Part shown: positions 9,262-19,265 of the stretch, one piece after another
Layout: every line of letters starts with the position of its first letter
Position numbering within the stretch: position 1 is the stretch's first letter
Assembly (NCBI GenBank): GCA_017979445.1
Contig: CM030706.1
Span: 17,222,967-17,286,966, forward strand
DNA: 64,000 bases
DNA from: Akebia trifoliata
Lineage: Eukaryota; Streptophyta; Magnoliopsida; Ranunculales; Lardizabalaceae
Reading direction: 5' to 3'
Made by a program: the position numbers and the translations under genes
The notes under the pieces: generated by a model
What the model was told of the DNA's origin: nothing
The model's input: the letters and a program-made list of their open reading frames with translations, nothing else
Databases searched by the model: none

Positions 9262-10940
9262 TGAAAGCGCCCTCGATCGACGGGGTGCCCGGATCCACTT
9301 TTGACCTTTGAGGTATGGGAGTCGCCACCTAGTTATTGCGGTCTACGAATCGAATATCGACTCTAAACGGATAAAAATAACTAATCTACTAAAAAAAAAC
9401 TGAGTTCGAGGATCATATTACGGGGTTGGAATGTGTTAGGCACCAATCCCGCCCGACAAACGCTGGTCTCTACTTATTCCAAAATAGAACTACATTGCTA
9501 AAAAGACCTAATCAATAAAAAAAAAGTTAAATTTTTACCTTTACGAAGACAACAGTCTTGTTGCCTCAGATTTGGTAGAATAGTTCTTCATACAGCACTC
9601 CTTGTTTCGTTCTGTCACCAGATTCGTTTCGGATCTCCAAAACAAAGTATCTTCTTCTGAATTTTTCTAATTTTTTTATGGATTTCTGGAGTGTTTTGGA
9701 AGGATTTCTAGGTATTTTTTGAGTTAAAGTTGGGATATGGATGTTAGGTAAGGAGTTGGGGCTTCAAAATTAGGATTTATGGGAGGCTAGGGAAGCTTTT
9801 TTATCTACTTTTTCTAAGGTTTATTTTTAAATAAGAAAATAGGTTGTAGGAACCCATATTTATAGATTTTTTTAAGTACTTGTTTTGATAGAGTTAGTGT
9901 TTAATTATAGTTCTTTTAAAGAGAGTTATTGTTTAATTAGAATTGTTTTAGGTAGAGTTATATTTTAATTAGAATTATTTTAGATAGAGTTATATTTTAA
10001 TTAGAATTATTTTAAATAGAGTTATTATTTAATTAGAATTTTATTAGGGTTTTGACTTTTAGTCTCACTTGATTGACTTTAAGATTTTGACTTTAGTCTT
10101 ACTTGATTGACTTTAAGATTTTGACTTTAGTCTTACTTGATTGGTTAAGAATATATTTTTATTTTTTGAAGAACCCCCCTTTATTATATCTTTAATTATT
10201 TGGGTCCTCAGATGGAGGGGTCCTTTAATAAATATTTGGGCAACTATAAATAATTTTTCCTAAGAGCCTGATTGATCGATTTTTTTTATTCAGATTTTTA
10301 AATTAATTTTATTAATGTTTCACTTTACATTATTTAATATTTTATTTATTAATTTCATAATTTCAAATTTTTTTAATTAGAAAATTACTATTTTTCCCCT
10401 GAAGAGAACTTTTGTGTTTCAAGTTGATTCTTGATGTTTCAGGATGTTTTAGAATGAATTTTTTGTAAGGAATTCAATGGGAATATAGGTTTGTGTCATT
10501 TATGAAATTTTTTGTATGAAATGATCGTGAACTTTATGAGGGGTATTTTCATAATTTTGTAAAATTTTGTGAAAATTGGTGAAATGATTTATTTGGTTTT
10601 GATTTGTTGTTTTATGTATTCGAATGGGTTTTCCTAAGCGTAATGTAAGCTCTAGGAATATTTTAAGGTTAGGGGTATTTTGATAATTTGGTCATTTTTT
10701 AGTTATTTTTATCGTAAAGTTTGTTTTGTCAGTAAAATTATGATTTCTACATTTTTGGGGTTATATTTCCTAGCATAGTGTAATTTCTACAGTTTTATTA
10801 GTTCGAGATACCTCATCCGACTTTCTAAAACACATCTAGCAGCAAAACATAACATTGGAATGAGCATCCATCATTGGGAACCGTCGCAATCAAGTTGACG
10901 AGTTGATTAATCAGGTAAGTGCAAAAATGGGGTGTCTACA
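9262..10940 (-). repeat. Y: 5' LTR, family A (1679 bp)
   Basis: Starts (minus strand) TGTAGACACCCC and ends ..CGCTTTCA next to the PBS. It aligns end to end with the LTRs at 12646-14365 and 22169-23821. It contains short tandem repeats of an 'aattagaattattttaga'-type unit (9890-10040) and of a 'ttgactttagtcttacttg' unit (10060-10145). A TATA box lies at 9857-9864. The flank at 10941 shows no matching target duplication because the other end of Y is lost. Confidence 0.9.
9857..9864 (-). promoter_or_regulatory. TATA box of Y LTR
   Basis: TATAAATA on the minus strand in 'tctataaatatggg'. The same position carries a TATA box in the other two family A LTRs. Confidence 0.6.
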
Positions 10941-11759
10941 GTGGCACCGCCAGTCCTACAGACAGAACTAGTAACCTGTGCAAAAACTACGTTTTCGTCC
11001 AATTTTTTATAATTCTTTCTTGGTTTTTCGATCCATAATTCCCCATTAACGTATAACTTGTTAAATATACAATTAAACACATCAATATGTTGGTCTCAAA
11101 TGAATTTAAAATAAATAAAAGAACTCTACATTTTAAAACACATCACAAGTTTTGTTAAAATCCTAAATGCAATTTTCGCAATCTACGATTATCAATAGGA
11201 ATTGCGAGTCCCTTAGCAATGATCATGGTTGTTGAAAGTGAAAGGTTAGCATGAAAGTTGAGGTAGATCAGTGCAGAAATCAAAGTTGAATGGACTTGGG
11301 TGAGAATAAATCAGTGGTTTGCGAAGCTCTTGATGATGGTGTTCTCTTTCCCTTTTACGATGAAAAATGAATTTGCCTCTATGTAGATGAAATCCCAAGT
11401 GAAAGTGTGTCGAAACCCATTTTCTAGTTTTTGAAGAGAAACGAAGATAAAGACAGGAAAATAAGAATAAAAAATGGTGGAAACATAAAGTTTGTCGACA
11501 CTGGCAAACTTCTTCTCCTTCATTAATGATCAACGAAGACTCATTTGTGATGGATCTTGATGAGAAGACAGTTGAAATCCTTGAAGGTTTAGTCAATTGG
11601 GTTATGGTTCGTTGGAGATAATAGAGTGAAATAAAGGAATGGTTTATTCTTTATATAAAGGATAAGTAGGATAAAATTGATATTTTTTAATTTGTTTATA
11701 TCGTTGACGGCAGTTTGACTTTTTAGGCTTGAAAAATGACAAATGAATACTTCATTCTT
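10941..11759. other. Unassigned region with one unrecognised minus-strand ORF
   Basis: I find no known gene or element terminus. A minus-strand frame of 116 codons (11246-11596) is rich in Ser, Phe and His and resembles translated UTR or first-exon sequence. It has no motif I know. The region may be the rest of the LTR that begins at 12071. Confidence 0.3.
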
Positions 11760-12071
11760 TATAATTTTTCATTGCAGACCTAAGGTGCAGATTCTACCAA
11801 TTCTTGCTCTAGCAAAAATTCACCTTTTTAGGTTTCGTTCGATACGAAAATCGAGGATTTCATAACTTTTTTATTCAAACTTGAATTTGAGTGTGCTTAC
11901 AAGATAAAGTATGTTTTTCGGTTACTTTAAATCTAATGGCAAAGTTAGATTCCATTAAAAATGATCAGAACAAAATTTGAAAGTTTTATCCTAGGTCCCA
12001 CTTCTAGAATTTTCTCAAAATTTTACTATTTAATTTTTTTCTAGATACGAATTAAAACTCGAAGTATTACA
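11760..12071 (-). repeat. Part of a third LTR family (chromovirus-like)
   Basis: The reverse complement aligns with 63729-64000 over about 270 bp (roughly 80-85% by eye). Both begin TGTAA.A..TCGAG, a start common in plant chromovirus LTRs. It borders the RT fragment at 12072, so it probably inserted there. The far end is not recognised. Confidence 0.45.
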
Positions 12072-12511
12072 AACAAGAAGATGAAAGTCGGGCTCAACCT
12101 CTAATGGAAAAGATAGAGGTAATCAACCTTGGAATGAAAGACAATCCTCAAGAAGTTTGGATTGAAACTACTTAATCCCTAGAAGAACATGAAGAGATTG
12201 TGAGGTTGCTCAGGAAGTTCAAAGATGTGTTTGCATGGTCCTATGAGGATATTCCTGGTATGAATACAAACATCGTTCAATATCAAATTCCATTCTACAT
12301 AGATGGTCATCTAGTTAAGTAGAAACTTTGACGAATGAAATCAAAATGGACTCTCAAGATCAAAGAAAAGGCTGCTAAGTAGATCAACGTTGGATTTCTC
12401 GAACTAGTAAAATATCATGAATGGATTTCTAGTGTGGTCCTTGTTCCCAAGAAGGATGCAAAAGTCAGGATGTATGTGAATTTTAGGGATTTGAATAAAG
12501 TTGAATTTCTT
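12072..12511 (+). pseudogene. Tat-type pol fragment: pre-RT segment and start of RT
   Basis: Translates as the acidic pre-RT linker, then 'FKDVFAWSYEDIPGMNTNIV', then RT motif 1 ('VVLVPKKDAKVRMYVNFRDL') and stops inside 'DLNKV'. Stops occur near 12172, at 12320-12322 (TAG), 12329-12331 (TGA) and near 12380. It covers the part that X and Z have lost, so it derives from a more complete relative. The break at 12511 is followed by about 130 bp of unrecognised DNA. Confidence 0.8.
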
Positions 12512-12645
12512 TGATTTAACCAATGAGTTGATTTGTCAATTCTTGCTTACATTGGAATTAATTTGTAAATTGATGTATTGCCAGATGTCATGTGGATATT
12601 GCTAGATTAATTGGAAATCAGAGCCATACAATTGGATTGACTAAG

Positions 12646-14365
12646 TGAAAATGCCCTTGATCCGCGGGGTGCGCGGATCCGCTTTTGACCCTTGAGGTTT
12701 GGGAGTCGCCACCTAGTTATTACGGTCTAGGAACCGATCAATGACTCTAAATAGATAAAGAACTAATCTAGAACAAAAAAAAACTGAACTTGGGGATCAT
12801 GTTACGGGGTTGGAAGGTGTTAGGCACCAACCCCGCCCGGCTAAAGCCGATCTCTACTAACTTCCCAAATAAGTTACATTGCTAAAAAAACCCTAGATAA
12901 TAAAAAAATAAAATAAAATACCTTTCCGATAGCAAAGACCTTGTTCCCTCAGATCCGACAAAAACTGCTCCTTGTACTGTATTCCTTGCTCCGTTCTATC
13001 TCTGGATTTGGATTTCTGATCTCCGAGGCAAGGTATCTCCTTTTTTGATCTGAATTATTCGAGTTTGTTATGGGTTTTGGGGTGTTTTCGAAGGACTTTT
13101 AGGTATTTTCTAGACTAAAATCGAAGGAGGGATGTTAGGTAAAGAGTTGGGACTCCAAAACTAGGGTTTATGGGAGGTTAGGGGGGCTTTTAAACCTACT
13201 TCTCTTAGGCTGTGAGCACCCCTATTTATAGTTTTTTTAGGGGTTGATTTAGATAGAGTTAGTGTTTAATTAGAGTTCTTTTAATTAGAGTTGTGTTTTA
13301 GTAAGAATTGTTTTAGGTAGAGTTGTGTTTTAATTAGAATTATTTTAGGTGGAGTTGTGTTTTAATTAGAACTCTATTAGATGGAGTTATTATTTAATTA
13401 GAACTCTATTATGATTTTGACTTTTGGTCTTATTTGATTAACTTTTAATATTTTGACTTTAGTCTTAATTGATTGACTTTTAATATCTTGACTTTAGTCT
13501 TGTTTAATTGACTTTAATTTTGACTTTAGTCTCACTTGATTGACTTTAATACCTTCACCTTAGTCTTGCTTGGTTGACTTTAATTTTTTTGAAAAACCCT
13601 CCTCTATTATATCTTTAATTCTTTGGACCCCCAAATGGAGGGGTCCTTAAAGAAATATCTCACGAACCCTCAACAATTTTCCATGAGAGCTCGATTGATC
13701 GATTTTTTAAGCTCAAATTTTGAAATTAATTTCATTAATTTTTCACTTTAATTATTAATGTTTTATTTATTAATTTCGAAAATTTTAATTATGAAAATTG
13801 TGAAATTATCGTTTTACCCTCGGAGAGAACTTTTCACGTTTTAAGTCAGTTTTTAATGTTCTAGGATATTTTAGAATCAATTTTTTGTAAGGAATTCAAT
13901 GGAAATATTAGTTTGTGTCATTTATGAAATTTTTTGTGTGAAATGGTCATGAACTTTATGAGGGGCATTTTCATAATTTTGTCAAATTCTGTTAAAATTG
14001 GTGAAATGATTTATTTGGTTCCAATTTGTTGTTTTATGTGTTCGAAAGGGTTTTCCTAAGCGTAATGTAGGCTCTAGGATTATTTTGATGTTAGGGGTAT
14101 TTTGGTAATTTGGTCAATTTTTAGTGATTTTTATCGTGAAACTTCTTTTTGGGTCTGCAAGATGATGATTTCTATGTTTCTGAAGTCGTATTTTCCTAGC
14201 GTAGCGTGGTTTCTACAATTTTGTCAGTTCGAGATACCTCATCCGGATTTCTGAAACACATCTTGTAACAAAATAAAACAATGGAATACACATCCATCAT
14301 TGGGAATCATTGCGATCGGGTTGACGAATTGATTAATCAGGCGGATGCAAAATTGGGTGTCTACA
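12646..14365 (-). repeat. Solo LTR, family A, with 5-bp target duplication CTAAG
   Basis: A complete 1720-bp LTR with TG..CA ends. CTAAG lies directly before (12641-12645) and after (14366-14370) it. No PBS or polypurine tract borders it, so it is the product of recombination between the two LTRs of one insertion. Near the PBS-side end, GATCCGCG and CGCGGATC (12659-12679) form a perfect 8-bp stem with a 5-nt loop. Several copies of a 'ttgactttagtctt' unit lie at 13420-13580. Confidence 0.95.
13223..13230 (-). promoter_or_regulatory. TATA box of solo LTR (family A)
   Basis: TATAAATA on the minus strand, within 'ctataaataggggtgc'. Confidence 0.6.
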
Positions 14366-14393
14366 CTAAGTTGACAGAAAATAATGATAATGA

Positions 14394-14874
14394 TTCGTAA
14401 GGAATTCAATGAAAATATTGGTTTGTGTTATTTATGAAATTTTTTGTATGGAATGGTCGTGAACTTTATGAAGAGCATTTTCGTAATTTTGTCGAATTTT
14501 TTGAAAATTGGCGAAATGATTTATTTAGTTTCGATTTGTTATTTTATTTGTTTAAATGGATTTTCCTAAGCGTAACGTAGACTCTAGGGATGTTTTAAGG
14601 TTAGGGGTATTTTGGTAATTTGATCATTTTTTAATGATTTTTATCGTAAAGCTTCTTTTTATCTGCAAGATGATGATTTCTATGTTTCTGGGCTCGTGTT
14701 TTCTTAGCGTAGCGTGGTTTTTACAGTTTTGTCAGTTCGAAATACCTCATCTGGATTTCTGAAACACATCTGATAACAAAATAAAGCAATGGAATAAACA
14801 TCCATCATTGGAAATCGTTGCGATCGGGTTGACGAGTTGATTAATCAGGCGAATGCAAAAATGGGATGTCTACA
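14394..14874 (-). repeat. Z: 3' LTR, only its first 481 bp
   Basis: Begins TGTAGACATCCC next to the Z polypurine tract and follows the family A LTR until 'ttcgtaagg', where homology ends. The solo LTR at 12646-14365 is inserted 24 bp beyond this break. Confidence 0.85.
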
Positions 14875-15254
14875 GATGCCCCTCTTTGGCAGAGGGTTGA
14901 AGCAAACTAGGTAGCAAATCTATTTTGGTAGATGGTGCGATATCCGAATGCCAAAGCTAGTAACAGTCCATTTTGCAGCCTGATTTAGCCATTCGTCGGG
15001 ATGTTCAAATCCTTGAGCGTAAAACTATCCCCGAACTAAAAAGTTGTCAGGTCATCGAGGGAGAACTCTCACTGACAGTGTCAGATCCTTGAATTTAAAA
15101 AAATTCTCCTTGAATAATATGTGCAAGTGTGTACACTTGAAATCTAAGATAAATCTAAAAGGTTTTGAGCAAAATCTGAGCATAAATTGAGCATAACTGA
15201 GCATAAATTGAGCATGATCTGAGCAAAATCTGAGCATAAAAAAGTTGAATGTCT
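14875..15254 (-). other. Z: 3' end with polypurine tract
   Basis: Minus-strand 'ccaaagaggggca' (about 14877-14889) ends 2 bp before the LTR. The remainder is non-coding and matches X 4269-4632. 'gagcataa(a)ttgagca' phrases repeat at 15170-15240. Confidence 0.7.
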
Positions 15255-16222
15255 TACTTTACCTACCCTGGGTGAAAGAGTAATAAACAATTTTTTTTAA
15301 GGAGTCCTACTCTACCTGTCCAAGGTGAAAAAATAATGAACTAATTTTTTTTGGAAAGTTTTACTCTACCTACTCGGAGTGAAAGAATAATGAACTAATT
15401 TTTTGGGAGTCTTACTCTACTTGCCCAGGGTGAAAAAGTAATGAACTAATTTTTTTTGGGAAGTTCTACTCTACTTACTCGGAGTGAAAGAGTAATGAAC
15501 TAAGCTTTTTGGGAGTCCTACTCTACCTGCCCAGGGTGAAAGAATAATGAACTATTTTTCTAGAAGTCCTACTCTACCTGCCCAAGGTGAAAGAGTAATG
15601 AACTAATTTTTTGGGAAGTTCTACTCTACCTACTCGAGGTGAAAGAGTAATGAACTATTTTTTTTAGGAGTCCTACTCTACCTACTCGGGGTGAAAGAGT
15701 AATGAATTTTTTTTTCAGGAGTTCTACTCTACCTACTCGAGGTGAAAGAATAATGAACTATTTTTTCTGGGAGTTCTACTCTACATACTCAGGGTGAAAG
15801 AGTAATGGACTTATTTTCTGGGAGTTATACTCTACCTACTCAGGGTGAAAGAGTAATGAATTATTTTTTTCTACGAGTCCTACTCTACATACTCAGGGTG
15901 AAAGAGTAATGGACTTATTTTCTGAGAGTTCTACTCTACCTATTCAGGGTAAAAGAGTAATGAACTATTTTTTCTGGGAGTCCTACTCTACCCACTCAGG
16001 GTGAAAGAGTAATGAACTTTTTTCGGGAGTTCTACTCTACCTACTTGGGGTAAAAGAGTAATGAACTATTTTTTTAGGAGTCCCACTCTACCTACTCGGG
16101 GTGAAAGAGTAATGAACTTTTTTCGGGAGTTCTACTCTACCTACTCGGGGTGAAAGAGTAATGAACTATTTTTTCTAGGAGTTCTACTCTACATGCTCGG
16201 GGTGAAAGAGTAATGAACTATC
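15255..16222 (-). repeat. Z: tandem array, about 19 units of 52 bp
   Basis: Inverted homologue of the X array. Units read 'tctacctactcggggtgaaa' plus 'gagtaatgaacta' and a T-run. The alternation of 'cccaggg' and 'ctcggag' types is kept only at 15255-15620. Beyond that one type ('ctcagggt' or 'ctcggggt') prevails, suggesting later homogenisation. Confidence 0.95.
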
Positions 16223-16380
16223 TGAGTAAAATCTGAGCAAAATCTGATAAAACCCTCGGCGGTATCTGGCTAAGCATAATTCAAGAAAGCCCTCGGTGGC
16301 AACTGGCTGAGCATAATCCTAACAAACCCTGGGCGGTATCTGGCTGAGCATAATCAAAGCAAACCCTCGGTGGCATCTAG
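16223..16380 (-). repeat. Z: about four units of 41-43 bp
   Basis: Units of 'ccctcggcggtatctggct' followed by 'gagcataatc'. They bridge the 52-bp and 33-bp arrays and share the 'gagca' and 'ggcgg' words with the latter. Confidence 0.7.
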
Positions 16381-16770
16381 CTAAGGATAATCCGAGCAAA
16401 CCCTTGGCGGCAACTGAGCAAAATCCAAGTTAACCCTTGGCAGCAACTGAGCAAAATCCAAGATAACCCTTGGCAGCAACTAAATAAAATCCAAGTTGGA
16501 AACTGAGCAAAATCCAAGTTAACCCTTGGCGGCAACTGAGCAAAATCTAAGATAATCTTTAGCGACAACTGAGCAAAATCAAAGTTAACCCTTGGCAGCA
16601 ACTGAGCAAAATCCAAGTTAACCCTTAGTGACAACTGAGCAAAACCCAAGATAACCCTTGGCGGCAGCTGAGCAAAATCCAAGTTAACCCTTGGCAGCAA
16701 CTGAGCAAATTTCAAGATAACCCTTGGCGGCAACTGGGCAAAATTCAAGTTAACCCTTGGCAGCAATTGA
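16381..16770 (-). repeat. Z: tandem array, about 12 units of 33 bp
   Basis: Unit 'aactgagcaaaatccaagtt' plus 'aacccttggcggc'. Because 33 is a multiple of 3, a 129-codon minus-strand frame stays open with an 11-residue repeat (RVNLDFAQLPP). No start context or conserved partner supports it as a gene. X lacks this array. Confidence 0.9.
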
Positions 16771-18253
16771 GCAAAACTGGTTGAGGAATGAATGACTTTT
16801 GGTAAAGAATGAATGAATTCGGAGAATACTGATTAAATGAATCGGGGGACGAACAAATCTGGAAAAGAATGATCGAATCCAAAAATGAATGGATCTGGAA
16901 AAGAATCTAGGAACGAAAGAATGCCATATCTCCTAATGAGTTATTAGTTAATCTCTAGGCACAGTCAAATGTGAGATCCGAAGTGCTTTTGTCTTTTTAC
17001 CTCAAGGTTTTATCTAAAAGTTTTATGAATTTAAAACCTGAGTTTTTATTTCTTTTGAACCTCAAGGGTTTTTCGAAAAATTGTTATCACGAGGGTAACC
17101 TTAAGTTTGGGGTTCCCATTATCTTTTAGGATTAACATTGCTCAAAAATAAAATGCCCCTAGTTTGACAATAAACATGGCATAGAAGATGATGCAAAAAT
17201 TAAAAAAAATGCCCCTAGTATAAATGGGGAAACTACATATTTAGAGGAAAAAGAAAATGCCCCTTGTATGAAGGTTTGAAATATTTGATTACCACAAGCG
17301 TAATAAAGTCCAACTTTTAATTTTGATTAATTTTATTGAAGATTTTGAGCCAGGCTCAAGAGAACAAAATATTTCCTTTTGAAACTCATAATAGAATTCA
17401 TCTTTCTCTTTCTTGGTTTACTTGGAAAAGTAAAAATTTTCAGATCGATCGTAGACAAGATACTTATGGCTTTTGAGTCTGTGCCTAGTTTAAGCTAAGT
17501 ATTGAACTTGATTATTCAGACTTCTGATGTTTCAGCTCAGACTGCTCTTAGTTTTTCTTCTGTTTTGCTTTGTTGCTCTAACTTTTGCCTAGATTGCCTT
17601 TTTAGGTTTTCAATCTAGCGAATTTTTTTTCTTTCTCTTTGCTCTGATTGTTGCCAAGACCGTCCTTTCCGATTTTCAGCCTTGTGAGCTTGTCTTAGTT
17701 TTTGCCTAAGTCGCCCTTTCCGGGTTTTCAACCTAGCAAGCTTTTTTTTTCTTTTTTTTTCTTTTCTTTCTTATAGAATTGCTGTCGATCATGCTTTGCT
17801 ATATTCCTTGACTTTTTCGCACGGTGCTTAGGAGAACTTTTATGGGCAGGCTTAGGACTGGGTATAAAAAGAAAGGAATTTTGAGGCTCAAAAACCTAAA
17901 TGCCCCTTGTGTGGCATTTCCTTTTAAATTATTTTCTTTTTCTTGAATTTTTTTCCCCATTTTGGATGATATTTCTTTTTCTTTTGAATTTTTTTTCTTT
18001 TTAGATTTTTCTTTGTTAGGGAATCTATTTTTTTTATTTTGATGTGGTCGGGCCTGAAGTAACTTCTCAGGTTGCCTACGTACCCCAGACCAAAAACGTA
18101 GTTCAAATTTTTCCCTCCCCTAGGTTAGGTGATCGGGCTGAGAAAAAAAAAGGTATATTTTTTTTTTTTTTTTTTGAAAATGGTTGCAAAGGGTTAAGAA
18201 AGGAGATATTGAACTGGATAGCAGGAAAATTGATTCGACCAAAGATGGCATCC
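16771..18253 (-). other. Z: 3' non-coding region
   Basis: Matches X 1600-2990 inverted. It holds degenerate copies of the 'gattgaaaacctgaa'-type repeat (17560-17760), T-rich runs, and 'atgcccct' phrases at 17150-17270. No gene seen. Confidence 0.65.
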
Positions 18254-19065
18254 TTAAATATAGTATTGCTTGATCTGGTCAAGGTTGATTGGTTCTAGTA
18301 GTTCAATTATATCATGATCTTGAAGTCTGACGGTTTTTCCAAGAATATTTTCTTTAATGATGAACGGACCTTCCCAATTAGGTTTGAACTTCCCTCTGGG
18401 GTTAAAGATAAAAGATAGGTGTTCGATTCTCTTTGAGTACCAAATCCCCAACTTGTAAGTGACGAGCCCTAACCTTCTTATCAAACGTGAGAGTGACTCT
18501 TCTTTAATAAGTTTGCACGTAGCACAGAACTCTAAGTTGTTTTCTTCAATCAAATTTAGTTCTTCGTATCCACAGACCCAATCTACCTCTGGCAACTAAC
18601 TTTCCAACAAGACCTTGAGAGACAAGATTTCCATTTTAACTGGCAAGACTACTTCCATATCATATATTAGAGAGTAGAGAATAGCTCTAGTGGAAGACTG
18701 CATTTAAGTATGATGTACCCCTAGTGTGAATGAAAGCTTCTCTAACCATTCCCGGTACAATCGACACATTTTCACGATAATTATTTTGAGACTCTTATTA
18801 GCTATTTGTTTCAACCACTCCATTAATCTGAGGACGGTAGGGAGATGATGCCAGATCTTGAACTTTGAACACAAAGTAATCCTTGACTTTGAAGTGTGAC
18901 CCGTTATCAAATATCAATCCCAAAGGTACCCTGTATTGACTTATGATAGCTGCAGTGAGGACAATATTGAAACATTTTATAACATCTTCTTTGATCTCAT
19001 TGGTGTTTTCATTTCATCGAGCGAGTATCTATTCCATGTCGGACAACACCCAAGCTTGCACCTAA
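18254..19065 (-). pseudogene. Z: integrase remnant
   Basis: A C-terminal frame at 18254-18595 includes 'RGKFKPNWEGPFIIKENILG', the GPY/F-type end, and 'NLDQIKQYYI' as the terminus. A frame at 18704-18910 holds the helix after the catalytic Glu ('ANKSLKIIIVKMCRLYREWL'), but the sequence around the Glu itself is disrupted. The second catalytic Asp segment is recognisable near 18890-18920 in another frame. Frameshifted and truncated, as in X. Confidence 0.8.
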
Positions 19066-19265
19066 CATATCCTCACCAGACCACGTAAACAAGTCTTTTG
19101 AAATTTCTGAGTAAATTCATTATCCCTTCGTGTTCCTCTAGGGATAGGATGGTTTCTACTTGAGTCTCTTTAGGAATTATTTTCTATTCCGAGGTCAATG
19201 ACCTTTGCTTTCTTGATTGAAAGTTGTTGAGTCCGACCCTTATCTTCTTGTTCAGAAGAAAAATA
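19066..19265 (-). pseudogene. Z: pol N-terminal remnant
   Basis: Counterpart of X 520-720, ending at the same junction to integrase. Interrupted frame. Confidence 0.65.

Larger units (their letters stand above)
4633..10940 (-). mobile_element. Element Y: 3'-truncated Tat/Ogre-type element carrying a host gene piece
   Basis: Read on the minus strand: 5' LTR (10940 to 9262), PBS, leader with a captured CPP1 fragment, hairpin module, then a pol N-terminal remnant that stops at 4633, where it abuts X. Homology to Z covers the leader (4633-7600 against 19130-21800) and the segment near the PBS (8850-9261 against 21940-22168). The 7610-8800 part has no counterpart in Z. Confidence 0.85.

Noticed and set aside
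11246..11596. Minus-strand ORF of 116 codons as a gene
   Set aside because: No motif, composition like translated UTR, overlapping frame also open.
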